A DNA stretch of 16,678 nucleotides from Actinomycetota bacterium (GCA_016178435.1 JACOTK010000105.1:1-16678); one strand, 5' to 3'; numbered from the stretch's first letter, positions 1-7,523 are shown. Notes: generated by a model not told the origin, from the letters alone. Numbers and translations are program-made.

Positions 1-626
1 ACAATCGCGGCCCGACGGTCGTTCTCGCAGGGGGTACGAGCGTGGCAGCCGTGCAGGTGGTCGTTGACCAGGCCGAGCGACTGCATCGCCGCGTAGGCGG
101 TGGTCGGCCCGATGAAGCGAAAGCCGTAACGGCGGAGCGCCTTCGACAACGCGGTTGATTCCGGGGTGATCGACGGCAGATCGCCGAGGGCCCGAGGAAC
201 GGGGCGGCCCTTGCGTAGGGGCTCGAATGACCACACCAGTGCGGCAAGTGAGCCCACCTTCGCCTGCACCTCCAGTGTCGCGCGTGCATTGGCGATGGTC
301 GCCTCGATCTTTCCCCGATGGCGCACGATCGACGCATCACCCAACAGCCTCGCGACGTCGTGCTCGTTGAACGACGCCACCTGCCTGGGGTTGAAGCCGC
401 AGAAGGCCCGGCGAAACCCCTCACGTTTGCGCAGGATGGTCAGCCAGGAGAGGCCCGATTGGAACCCCTCCAGGCACAGCTTCTCGTAGATGCGCACGTC
501 GTCGAACACGACGCGGCCCCATTCCTGGTCGTGATACGCCACGTAATCGGGCGACTGCAGGCACCAGCCGCAACGCCTCCGCCCGTCATCGCCCTCGGCC
601 GAGCCGATCGTCTGCCAATCCGTCAT
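1..626 (-). CDS. tag: DNA-3-methyladenine glycosylase I, 3' end cut by the window edge
   Basis: Removes 3-methyladenine from alkylated DNA as the first step of base excision repair in the cytoplasm. I translated this by hand; the frame stays open from the ATG at 626 to the left edge (208 codons, no stop). Seen: an N-terminal RRRCGWC segment (Cys19), then YVAYHDQEWG (about 29-37), CLEGFQSGLSW, HRGKIEATIANAR, and near the end FIGPTTAYAAMQSLGLVNDH followed by LHGCH. In E. coli Tag the zinc is held by Cys4, His17, His175 and Cys179. The equivalents here are Cys19, His32 and the H-x3-C of the DHLHGC segment, so the zinc site looks intact. The protein has about 15 extra N-terminal residues, and no strong Shine-Dalgarno precedes the ATG, so the start is less certain than the identity. 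It lies 87 bases downstream of the SIR2-like gene on the same strand and may be read through from it. Confidence 0.93.
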   Translation of the reverse strand, partial: MTDWQTIGSAEGDDGRRRCGWCLQSPDYVAYHDQEWGRVVFDDVRIYEKLCLEGFQSGLSWLTILRKREGFRRAFCGFNPRQVASFNEHDVARLLGDASIVRHRGKIEATIANARATLEVQAKVGSLAALVWSFEPLRKGRPVPRALGDLPSITPESTALSKALRRYGFRFIGPTTAYAAMQSLGLVNDHLHGCHARTPCENDRRAAI

Positions 627-713
627 CGTCGTACCCCGTGCCCGTCGGGAGAAGGAAGGCGGTTCACGCGGACGGTTCCGGCTGTCGTCGACGACTCATT
701 TCCGGAGTGACCA

Positions 714-2162
714 TCATGATCGTGGAGCGTCGTACTTTTTGCGAACCTCCTCAAGTCGAGCGCGGTCATGATCGAACCAGCCTGCATCCAGGAGGGCCGG
801 GACGAGTCGATCCACCCTGTCCGGGGTTCGTTGATGCTCAAGGCGATAGTTGTCGCGTGAGACGAACTCCCCTTTGGGACCGCGCCTATCCTCCCGGTAC
901 ACGGCACAGGTGACGCCGAGGAGGTACTCCAGAACGTCGAAGATCTCGGTGTACTCATGGTCATCCGGGAGAGGCCCTGCGGCGATCGGGCGAAACAGGT
1001 CGTGAAGGTGGTCCGAGATAGGGCTCAGAGACCCGCCGGCGGGCATGGCATCTTTGAGTTTTTCGGGTTTGAGAACTTCCCATGATGCCGCACCTTCGGC
1101 GATGGCGAGAAGGCCTTGCTCGTAGCCCTGGAGCGCCTCGACGCAATTTTGGGATCGGTCGGTCTCGTTGCCTGTCACGCGATCGACTTCGGCAATGAGT
1201 TCGGTGACCTGGCCCATGACGAGATCGTGCAGCCGGATGCGGTGAATGGGGTCGGGCAGGTAGCGCTTGAGTTGCTCCACGGCAAGCGCGGTGCCGGCCG
1301 GCCGCTGATCCACGGCGTCGGCCAATGTCAAAACCTTTTCCTTCAGAGCGTCGAAGAACGTGTCCGCATCGTCAATGAGGATCTCGATCGCGCCCCGCGC
1401 AGCGATGAGACCCTTTGCCTCTTCAGTGAGAGCGCCATGACGTGCCCAATAGGTGCTGTAGCGGCGGTTGGGCGTGCGAAGGATGGCCGAGCGAAGCGCC
1501 GGGTCCCAAACCCCCGACCATCCCACGATGACGAGCCCGTACTGATCGAAGACCTGGTCAAGAAGCTTGTCCATGGCAGGGTCGTACCGGGCGAGCTCCT
1601 CAACGGTGTTCTTCAGCTCTGATGACAGGTAGTCGCCGTGCACCTTGATGATCGTGCATCGAGCATGAGCCGGGGGCGTCGCACCTGCAATCTGTGCTGG
1701 GCTCGAGATGACCTGGGGGTCGACGCCAACCTGCGAGAGTGCCGTCTCGATGAGGCGGTCGAAATTCGTGGTCACGATGACCTTGACGTAGCCCTTTGCG
1801 ACGAGCTCGGCGATTGCCCGGTGGGCCTTGGTCGGGATCTTGAGACCTTCTTTCTGTTCTGGTTCGGTGGGCGTGAAGGAACCGCTGAGAAGGGTCCGTC
1901 GTGCCGTTCGGGACGGGGCGATATCCGTCAAGAGCTGTGGGTAGTCGGGGTCGTCTCCGGTGCGACAGCGATACCAGGCGATGTGGTCGTCGCCGGCGTC
2001 GACACCGTGAAGAGATGCAAATCGACAGATCAAGCTTTCGACGACTTGCCATCCAGTGGGGACCTTCGCAGAGGCGCTGACACCCGAGCCCAGGAGCAGC
2101 GCGAAGGTTCCCGGCCCCGCGTGCATCGACGATGCAAGAGACAAGCTGGGCTCAATGCTCAT
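714..2162 (-). CDS. SIR2-like (SIR2_2 type) protein, probable NAD-consuming defence effector
   Basis: A 482-residue protein with a divergent sirtuin-type Rossmann fold. Motifs seen: GSGVS at 25-29 (nucleotide-binding loop), PTKAHRAIAELV about 110-121, TTNFD at 131-135 (the Asn/Asp pair near the NAD site), KVHGD at 173-177 (His175 in the catalytic histidine position), and VGWSGVWDPAL at 213-223. Residues 110-240 resemble a family of stand-alone SIR2 proteins scattered in bacteria. Related domains in ThsA, DSR1/2 and SIR2-Argonaute systems cleave NAD during phage attack; extension of that role to this protein is inference. Residues about 290-482 are helical and charged, with no SLOG domain, helicase or membrane segment that I recognise. 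The gene is less GC-rich than its neighbours (three hand-counted 60-base lines gave 50, 58 and 58 percent), suggesting transfer. The start at 2162 has only a weak ribosome site; Met13 (2126) is an alternative. No partner gene is adjacent. Confidence 0.88.
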   Translation of the reverse strand: MSIEPSLSLASSMHAGPGTFALLLGSGVSASAKVPTGWQVVESLICRFASLHGVDAGDDHIAWYRCRTGDDPDYPQLLTDIAPSRTARRTLLSGSFTPTEPEQKEGLKIPTKAHRAIAELVAKGYVKVIVTTNFDRLIETALSQVGVDPQVISSPAQIAGATPPAHARCTIIKVHGDYLSSELKNTVEELARYDPAMDKLLDQVFDQYGLVIVGWSGVWDPALRSAILRTPNRRYSTYWARHGALTEEAKGLIAARGAIEILIDDADTFFDALKEKVLTLADAVDQRPAGTALAVEQLKRYLPDPIHRIRLHDLVMGQVTELIAEVDRVTGNETDRSQNCVEALQGYEQGLLAIAEGAASWEVLKPEKLKDAMPAGGSLSPISDHLHDLFRPIAAGPLPDDHEYTEIFDVLEYLLGVTCAVYREDRRGPKGEFVSRDNYRLEHQRTPDRVDRLVPALLDAGWFDHDRARLEEVRKKYDAPRS

Positions 2163-2234
2163 GATCTTGACCGTATCCCACAGCTGAAGCGCACATGGGC
2201 AACGCCGACACCGATCATTTGCCAGGTGGCGTGA

Positions 2235-2267
2235 CGAAGAAAGCGGTCCAGCAGACCGCTTTCTTCG
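2235..2267 (-). terminator. Perfect 14-bp hairpin after the catabolic operon
   Basis: CGAAGAAAGCGGTC at 2235-2248 is followed by a 5-base loop (2249-2253) and the exact reverse complement at 2254-2267. It sits about 48 bases past the stop of the acyl-CoA dehydrogenase gene and before the SIR2-like gene, on the same strand. No long T-run follows, which is common for terminators in high-GC actinobacteria. Its likely job is to end the five-gene minus-strand operon and insulate the SIR2-like gene. Because it is a perfect palindrome, the strand is assigned from context only. Confidence 0.75.
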
Positions 2268-2314
2268 ATGCTCAGGGAGTTGCGTTCGCGTTCAGCGAGC
2301 TCTCGGCGCGGTGA

Positions 2315-3574
2315 TCAACGGCGACCGGCGTTCGTGCGCACCTCTCGGAAGGCCAGGGTGGCGTCGTCACTTGGCTCCTTGGGCAGCCCCAGGACCCGTT
2401 CGGCGACGATGTTCTTCTGGATGTTGTCGGTGCCACCGGCGATGGAGGCCGCCGGGGTCGAGACCAGCACCTCGGCGATGATGCCGTTGGCCGGGGAGCT
2501 CGGGCCCGACAACATGGCGTGCGCTCCGGCGATCTTGGCGTGCACATCCGAGGCGGTTCGGGCGATCTCACTGGCGGCCAGCTTCGAGAGCGAGCCCTCC
2601 GGTCCCGGTGGGCGGCCCAGTCGTCGCCCGTCGCGTGCACGTTGCGCGTTCCACTTCGAGGTCTGCTCCAAGGTGTGCAGCTTCGCGAGGTGTTGGCGCA
2701 TGATCGGATCGGTGTTGACCCCACGCGCCTTGGCCTGCCCGGGCGCCATGTCGGCACGCCCTGCACGCTGCGGATACCACTCGTAGGTCTTGAGGTAGGA
2801 CATCGCCTCTTCGAGTGCCTCCATGGCGGTCTTGCCTGCGGTGATCTTGGGAATGGCGCCCATCAGGGCGGCGGCCAACCCCCGTTCGTGGGCGAGGGTG
2901 GTCAGTGCCACCTTCCAGCCTCCGTTCAGCTCACCGACGATGTTTGCATGGGGGACGTGGGCGTCGGTGATGAACACCTCGTTGAACGAGGAACGTTCGT
3001 TCATCTGGCGCAGTGGACGGACCTCGATGCCGGGCTGGTTCATCGGGAACGCGAAGAACGTGATGCCCTGGTGCTTGGGAACGTCCCAATCCGTACGGGC
3101 CAGCAGCATGCCGTAAGTGGCATGGTGGGCGCCGGTGGTCCACACCTTCTGACCATTGACGATCCACTCGTCGCCGTCGCGCACGGCGTGCGTGGTGAGG
3201 CCCGCGAGGTCGGAGCCATTGCCGGGCTCGCTGAACAGCTGGCACCACGTGTGCTCCCCGATGACCATGGGTGGCAACAGCCGCCGCTTGAGCTCCTCGG
3301 AACCGTGCTCCAGGATGGTGGGCGCCGCAAGTGACATGCCCACCCCAATGGCCGGACCGACGACCCCGACCTCATTGAGCACCTCGGACACGACGGCGCC
3401 CATCTCGGGGCTCAGCCCCCGTCCGCACAGTCCGACGGGCCAGGTGGGAAAGGCAAAGCCCGATTCGGCGAGCAGGGTCCGCCACTGCAACAGCGGCAGG
3501 TCGGGGTCCCAGTTCTCATCGAGCCACGCGCGGACCTCGGCCCGCAATGCATCTTCGGTCGTCAGATCGGTCAC
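2315..3574 (-). CDS. Acyl-CoA dehydrogenase family protein
   Basis: A 419-residue FAD enzyme expected to introduce an alpha,beta double bond into an acyl-CoA. The GTG start (3574) has AAAGG six bases upstream, inside the TAA stop context of the preceding gene, so the two are probably translationally coupled. Seen: N-terminal helical domain, then WCQLFSEPGNGSDLAGL (110-126) and WIVNGQKVWTTGAH (137-150), both hallmarks of the flavin-binding beta domain. The C-terminal ASIAGGTDNIQKNIVAERV stretch (376-393) contacts FAD in the family. At the place where medium-chain enzymes carry the catalytic Glu before GT, this protein has Gly380. The glutamate in AHERG (Glu230) corresponds to the helix-G position used by isovaleryl-CoA-type enzymes and is the likely base. 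It resembles the FadE proteins of actinobacterial sterol and terpenoid catabolism, but the substrate is not deducible. It is the last gene of the operon. Confidence 0.92.
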   Translation of the reverse strand: MTDLTTEDALRAEVRAWLDENWDPDLPLLQWRTLLAESGFAFPTWPVGLCGRGLSPEMGAVVSEVLNEVGVVGPAIGVGMSLAAPTILEHGSEELKRRLLPPMVIGEHTWCQLFSEPGNGSDLAGLTTHAVRDGDEWIVNGQKVWTTGAHHATYGMLLARTDWDVPKHQGITFFAFPMNQPGIEVRPLRQMNERSSFNEVFITDAHVPHANIVGELNGGWKVALTTLAHERGLAAALMGAIPKITAGKTAMEALEEAMSYLKTYEWYPQRAGRADMAPGQAKARGVNTDPIMRQHLAKLHTLEQTSKWNAQRARDGRRLGRPPGPEGSLSKLAASEIARTASDVHAKIAGAHAMLSGPSSPANGIIAEVLVSTPAASIAGGTDNIQKNIVAERVLGLPKEPSDDATLAFREVRTNAGRR

Positions 3575-3583
3575 AGGTCGCCT

Positions 3584-4678
3584 TTAGAGGTTGATGCCGT
3601 AGAGATCGGCGCAGTTGTCGTGCAGAATGCGGTCCTTTTGGCGCGGGGTGAGCTCCTTGGTGTGCTCGGCAAGCATCTCCTGCGACCAGGGCCAGGTGGA
3701 GTCGGAGTGCGGGAAGTCGTTGGCCCACATGAGACGCTCGTCGTTCAACAGGTTGGCGACCTGGAAGGCCACCCAGTCGTCCTGGAAGGTGACGTAGATG
3801 TTCTCGCGGAAGTAGTCGCTGGGCATGCGCGTCAACGGGGTTGTCGCTGCGAGCCAGTGGCGATGACGGTTGAACGCGTGGTCCATTCGGTACATGTAAT
3901 GGGGTACCCAGCCGGCGTCGGCCTCCACGCAGACCACCTTGAGGTCGGGGTTGCGCTCGAACACGCCCGAGAAGATCAAGGTGCCGATGGCGTCCTGGTT
4001 GGCCCGGATGATGTTCACGAAGCTGTTGATCGCCGGACCCCGCACCGGGGCCATGTCGCGGGTCGTGAGCACGTGGAACGACAACGGCAGCCCGAGCTCG
4101 ATGGCGGCTTCCCAGAACGGGTCGTAGTCGTGATGGTCGTAGTCCTCGAAGCCCGGACGTCCCGGCAACATGACTCCGCGCAGCCCGAGCGCCTTGATCT
4201 CGTGAAGATCGGCGATGCCCTCCTGAGGCGTCCGCACGGCCGTTTGCCCACACCCGACCAGGCGTTCCGGTGAGCTCGAGCAGTACTCCGCGATCCAGCG
4301 GTTGTAGGCCTGCATGCAGGCGCGCTTGTAGTCGATGTCGCGGTGGTTGCAGATGGCCATGCCGACCGTGGGGTAGATGACCTCGGCGACGACGCCGTCA
4401 CGATCCTGATCGGCCAGGCGGGCAACCGGGTCCCATCCGCCTCGGTGCAGATCGGCGAAGTGCGTCCCGAAGGTGCGCAACTCCTCGGGCTTTTGTCCTG
4501 CCGCGGCGACGAGGCCCATGGGGACGGGCACCTTCATCCCGGGCACGACGAAGACGTCACCGGTTTCGTATTCCACGAGATGCGGCGCCTGATCCCGGTA
4601 CTTGGGGTCGATGCGGGGAAGGTAGGTGTCGGGAGGTTCGGTGATGTGGCTGTCGGCGGAGATGACGGTTGCGGGCAT
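3584..4678 (-). CDS. Amidohydrolase-2 (PF04909) family metal-dependent hydrolase or decarboxylase
   Basis: A 364-residue TIM-barrel protein of the group containing ACMSD-type decarboxylases and ring-fragment hydrolases. Seen: SADSHITE at 7-14 (Asp9 and His11 in the first metal motif), LGLRGVMLPG about 164-173, LSFHVLTT with His202, KVVCVEADAGWVPHY about 247-261, and WANDFPHSDSTWPW about 318-331 with Asp321. In ACMSD the metal ligands are His9, His11, His177 and Asp294, with His228 catalytic. Here the first His is Asp and the His228 position appears to be Glu252. I believe this variant is common in amidohydrolases found beside FadE and FadD genes in actinobacteria, whose reactions are mostly unassigned. 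AAGGAGA at 4684-4690 lies five bases before the ATG and overlaps the stop of the upstream ligase gene. The next gene starts 9 bases after its stop. Confidence 0.9.
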   Translation of the reverse strand: MPATVISADSHITEPPDTYLPRIDPKYRDQAPHLVEYETGDVFVVPGMKVPVPMGLVAAAGQKPEELRTFGTHFADLHRGGWDPVARLADQDRDGVVAEVIYPTVGMAICNHRDIDYKRACMQAYNRWIAEYCSSSPERLVGCGQTAVRTPQEGIADLHEIKALGLRGVMLPGRPGFEDYDHHDYDPFWEAAIELGLPLSFHVLTTRDMAPVRGPAINSFVNIIRANQDAIGTLIFSGVFERNPDLKVVCVEADAGWVPHYMYRMDHAFNRHRHWLAATTPLTRMPSDYFRENIYVTFQDDWVAFQVANLLNDERLMWANDFPHSDSTWPWSQEMLAEHTKELTPRQKDRILHDNCADLYGINL

Positions 4679-4689
4679 GGATGTCTCCT

Positions 4690-6300
4690 TCAGTTCGTGG
4701 TGGCGGAGTCGAGCGATGCGATCATGCGTTTGCGCACGCCTGCATAGTCGGCCTTGCCGTTGGGCAGGCGTCCGACCGACTCGACGATCGACAGGTGCCG
4801 AGGCGCCTTGTAGCCGGCGAGCTGGGTCTTCACGTGCTTGATGAGCTCCTCGGCGGTGACGCTCTCACCCTCGTTCAGCTCGACCTCGGCGGCGATGGAC
4901 TCGCCGAAGCGCGAGTCGGGGATACCGATCACCGTGCTGTCACGCACGGCCGGATGCGTCTCGATCGCTTCTTCCACCTCCTCGGGAAAGACCTTCTCGC
5001 CGCCGGTGTTGATGCACAGCGAACCGCGTCCCAACAAGGTGATCGATCCGTCCATCTCGAGACGGGCCCAGTCGCCCGGCACCGAGACCCGCTGCCCATC
5101 GACGATCCAAAAGGTCTTGGCTGTCTTGTCGTCGTCCTTGAAGTACCCGAGCGGCATGGGACCGCCCACGGCCAACAGGCCCGACTCGCCGGGCTGCGCT
5201 CGCTTCTTGTCCTCGGTGACGACCATGGCGTGGGGTCCGAGGTTGAACTTCGCCGTCACGCCGTCCGGGGTCGCGATCGCGCTTCCGAGGTTGTGGGCTT
5301 CGGTGGAGCCGAGCAGATCGACCATGAGGGTGGTGGGCAGGTGGGCGGCCATTCCGGCCTTGGTCTGGGCGCTCCACATCACGCCGGCCGACACGAGCAT
5401 GGTCAGGGCGCTGAGATCCCACCGACCGGGCTCGGCATCGAGGGCTTCGAGGATGGGTTGACCGAAGGTGTCGCCGACCATCGCCATCGCCTCGACCTTG
5501 TCATGGGCGACGACGTCCAGGAGGCCGGCGGCGTCGAAGGTCCGGTTGGTCAACGTGACCACTGTTCCACCCTGGGTCAGCATGCTCTTGGCGAACATGT
5601 AGCCCGTTGCGTGCATCAAGGGCGAGGCCGGTAGGCCGATCGGACCCGATGCCCGGCCCCCCAGACGTTGACGCACGTAGTCGAGATCGGCGTAGTCGGG
5701 GTCACCGATGGCGTTGAAAGCCTGGAACATGTCGTGATGTCGCCACATGACGCCCTTGGGCATGCCCGTCGTGCCGCCCGTGTAGATCATGACGATGTCG
5801 TCGCCGCTGCGGCCCCACGGGGGGAGGTAGAAACCATCGCTTCCGGCGCCGACGATGGCCTCGTAGGGCTCGGCCCAAGGGGGACACGGCAGGGAGTCGT
5901 CGTCGACCCACAACCAACGTTGCACCGAGGGAACCTGATCCCGAAGCGTCTCGATGGTCTCCGCGAAGCTCCCGTGGAACACGACGGCAACGGCGTCCGC
6001 ATTCGCCCACAGATAGGCGAGCTCCTCGGCGCGGTAGCGGTAGTTCGTGTTCACCGGGGTCAATCCGGCCTTGTAGGTGGCGTAGCTGACCTCGAGGTAC
6101 TCCGGCGAGTTGTAGAGATACTGAGCCACGCGGGCGCCCCTTTGCGCGCCGCCCTCGACGAGCGAGCGGGCGAGCGCATCCGCCCGGTCGGAGAAGTCGC
6201 GCCACGATCGATGGGTGTCGCCGTGAATCAACGCCGTTGCATCGCCGCGAACCTCGGCGATCGTGTCCCACACATCTGCGTACTGCCATTCCTTGCCCAT
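4690..6300 (-). CDS. Acyl-CoA synthetase (AMP-dependent ligase, FadD-like)
   Basis: Activates a carboxylic acid to its CoA thioester through an acyl-adenylate. Residue numbers count from the first ATG (6306). Seen: YTGGTTGMPKG at 175-185 (ATP-phosphate loop), PLMHATGYMF about 229-238, GSTEA at 333-337, GDWARLEMDG at 411-420, GRGSLCINTGGEKVFPEEVE about 427-444, and LPNGKADY with Lys518, the usual catalytic lysine of the C-terminal domain. Everything needed for both half-reactions is present. Two ATGs lie two codons apart. I place the start at 6300 because AGGAG at 6307-6311 is six bases from it but directly abuts the ATG at 6306. Length and layout match actinobacterial FadD ligases for branched or cyclic acids, but the binding pocket cannot be read from sequence alone. 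It is flanked tightly by the dehydrogenase gene upstream and the amidohydrolase gene downstream. Confidence 0.93.
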   Translation of the reverse strand: MGKEWQYADVWDTIAEVRGDATALIHGDTHRSWRDFSDRADALARSLVEGGAQRGARVAQYLYNSPEYLEVSYATYKAGLTPVNTNYRYRAEELAYLWANADAVAVVFHGSFAETIETLRDQVPSVQRWLWVDDDSLPCPPWAEPYEAIVGAGSDGFYLPPWGRSGDDIVMIYTGGTTGMPKGVMWRHHDMFQAFNAIGDPDYADLDYVRQRLGGRASGPIGLPASPLMHATGYMFAKSMLTQGGTVVTLTNRTFDAAGLLDVVAHDKVEAMAMVGDTFGQPILEALDAEPGRWDLSALTMLVSAGVMWSAQTKAGMAAHLPTTLMVDLLGSTEAHNLGSAIATPDGVTAKFNLGPHAMVVTEDKKRAQPGESGLLAVGGPMPLGYFKDDDKTAKTFWIVDGQRVSVPGDWARLEMDGSITLLGRGSLCINTGGEKVFPEEVEEAIETHPAVRDSTVIGIPDSRFGESIAAEVELNEGESVTAEELIKHVKTQLAGYKAPRHLSIVESVGRLPNGKADYAGVRKRMIASLDSATTN

Positions 6301-6306
6301 CTTCAT

Positions 6307-6311
6307 CTCCT
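6307..6311 (-). promoter_or_regulatory. Ribosome binding site that decides the ligase start
   Basis: AGGAG on the minus strand overlaps the TAG stop (6310-6312) of the alcohol dehydrogenase gene. It stands zero bases from the ATG at 6306 and six bases from the ATG at 6300. The geometry favours the 6300 start and suggests the ligase is translated by ribosomes finishing the upstream gene. Confidence 0.7.
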
Positions 6312-7419
6312 AGGTCATGACCAGTGACGCGCGGGTGACCTTGCCGGCGTCCTGGTCGGCAAAGGCGTCATTGATGGCCTCCAGCGGATAGTCCACCACC
6401 ACCTGGTCAAGGGGAAGGTCGTGCACGTGACGGTCGAGGAAGCAGACCGCCTGCTGCAGGCTGTTGGCGTCGTAGGCGGCCACCGCCTCGATGCGAATGT
6501 TCTTCATCACCAACAGGCCGGGGTCGAGCTCCAGGCTGGATCCGGGGTAGAAGGTTCCGATCTCCAGGTAGCGTCCGCCCAGGCCGAGCATGGGCAATCC
6601 TTCCGAGATCGCCGCGGCGCGACCCACCAACTCGCAGACCACATCGGCGCCCCACCCGCCGGTGAGCTCCTTCACCCGTGTGAGCCGGTCGTTCATGCTG
6701 GTTACCTCGCTCATGTCGATGATCTCGTCGGCGCCCATCAACCTTGCCAGCTCCAGACGATCGGCAAGCGCGTCGATCACGATCACCTTCTCGGCGCCGC
6801 GTTCCTTGGCGACGGCCGTTGCGTACAGACCCAGGCCCCCTGCGCCCTGGATCACGACCGTGTCGCCCATCGTGACGTTGACGCGGTCGAGGCCCATCAC
6901 CACCTGGGCCAACGCGCAGTTCACACCGGCGACCATCGTGTCGGTGACCTGGTCGGGCACCTTGAACACGGCCATCTGGGGCGTGACATAGAAGTAGTCG
7001 GCGTAGGCGCCGCGGAAGTGGGGGAACACGCTCGGCTTTCCCTGCAGCACCTTGAACGACGTGGAGCATGCCTCGGTCATGCCTCGCAGACACGACCGGC
7101 ACTTCCCGCACGGGGCGAAGTACTGGTAGACGACCCTGTCACCCTCGGCGAGGGGCTGTCCCGCCCAGTCGGTGACCACGCCGTCACCCATGGAGTGGAT
7201 GACGCCGGTCATCTCGTGGCCGATGATGCGACCGTCCTCCCGGGCCATCGCCCCGAGCCAGCCGTCACCGCGCCAGATGTGGAGATCCGAGCCGCAGATG
7301 TTGGCCCTGGTGACCCGTACCACCATGGCGCCGGGCTCCGGATCGGGCACCGGAAACTCGGTGATGGTCATGTCCTTGCCCGGCCCGAAGAACAGGGCTG
7401 CTCGTCCCGTCTCACTCAT
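6310..7419 (-). CDS. Zinc-dependent medium-chain alcohol dehydrogenase
   Basis: A 369-residue MDR-family oxidoreductase, expected to interconvert an alcohol and an aldehyde or ketone using NAD. Seen: ICGSDLH with Cys42 and His47, GHE at 67-69, and Cys168 in the third catalytic-zinc position; the four cysteines Cys104, Cys107, Cys110 and Cys118 of the structural zinc lobe; and the Rossmann motif GAGGLG at 192-197. Asp216 at the end of the second strand favours NAD over NADP. Both zinc sites are complete. The ATG at 7419 has GAGGT six bases upstream. It is followed after 9 bases by the ligase gene. It is separated from the monooxygenase gene upstream by 104 bases carrying a hairpin and phased repeats, so it may have its own promoter or be subject to attenuation. 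Confidence 0.93.
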   Translation of the reverse strand: MSETGRAALFFGPGKDMTITEFPVPDPEPGAMVVRVTRANICGSDLHIWRGDGWLGAMAREDGRIIGHEMTGVIHSMGDGVVTDWAGQPLAEGDRVVYQYFAPCGKCRSCLRGMTEACSTSFKVLQGKPSVFPHFRGAYADYFYVTPQMAVFKVPDQVTDTMVAGVNCALAQVVMGLDRVNVTMGDTVVIQGAGGLGLYATAVAKERGAEKVIVIDALADRLELARLMGADEIIDMSEVTSMNDRLTRVKELTGGWGADVVCELVGRAAAISEGLPMLGLGGRYLEIGTFYPGSSLELDPGLLVMKNIRIEAVAAYDANSLQQAVCFLDRHVHDLPLDQVVVDYPLEAINDAFADQDAGKVTRASLVMT

Positions 7420-7433
7420 GTGCTGACCTCACT

Positions 7434-7487
7434 TGTCGGTGGTGGATGATCTGTCGTTGGTGAATGGCTTGTCGGAATGCATGCATG
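7434..7487. repeat. Three direct repeats with an exact 18-bp period
   Basis: TGTCG recurs at 7434, 7452 and 7470. The first two 18-bp units (TGTCGGTGGTGGATGATC and TGTCGTTGGTGAATGGCT) agree at 13 of 18 positions. The third keeps only TGTCGG before running into ATGCATGCAT, a 10-bp perfect palindrome at 7477-7486. The repeats occupy the leader of the alcohol dehydrogenase gene. They could be iterated binding sites or a decayed tandem duplication; nothing in the sequence decides between these. Confidence 0.5.
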
Positions 7488-7488
7488 A

Positions 7489-7515
7489 GTCCGGCGGGCG
7501 ACCTGCCCGCCGGAC
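7489..7515 (-). terminator. GC-rich hairpin between monooxygenase and alcohol dehydrogenase genes
   Basis: GTCCGGCGGGC (7489-7499), a 5-base loop, and the exact reverse complement (7505-7515) form a perfect 11-bp stem. It starts 8 bases past the TAG of the luciferase-like gene. No T-run follows on the minus strand. It may be a terminator, a partial terminator that sets different expression of the first gene and the rest, or an RNA stabiliser for the first cistron. Confidence 0.6.
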
Positions 7516-7523
7516 AGCGGGTC

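Noticed and set aside
684..695. GTCGTCGACGAC, a perfect 12-bp palindrome between tag and the SIR2-like gene
   Set aside because: Simple GTC/GAC repetition is frequent in high-GC DNA; no partner site or promoter element nearby supports an operator.
714..2162. Thoeris ThsA or SIR2-Argonaute/HerA assignment for the SIR2-like gene
   Set aside because: Length is close to ThsA, but no SLOG-type motif is seen in the C-terminal half. No ThsB/TIR, Argonaute or HerA gene is adjacent.
2163..2234. Promoter for the SIR2-like gene
   Set aside because: TTGCCC and a TACGGT hexamer are present on the minus strand but 21 bases apart; no convincing sigma-70 spacing, so not listed as a feature.
4669..5634. A 321-codon plus-strand open frame opposite the acyl-CoA ligase gene, and similar antisense frames across the dehydrogenase and amidohydrolase genes
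   Set aside because: Composition-driven shadows rich in Gly, His, Arg and Asp without domains, opposite well-supported genes.
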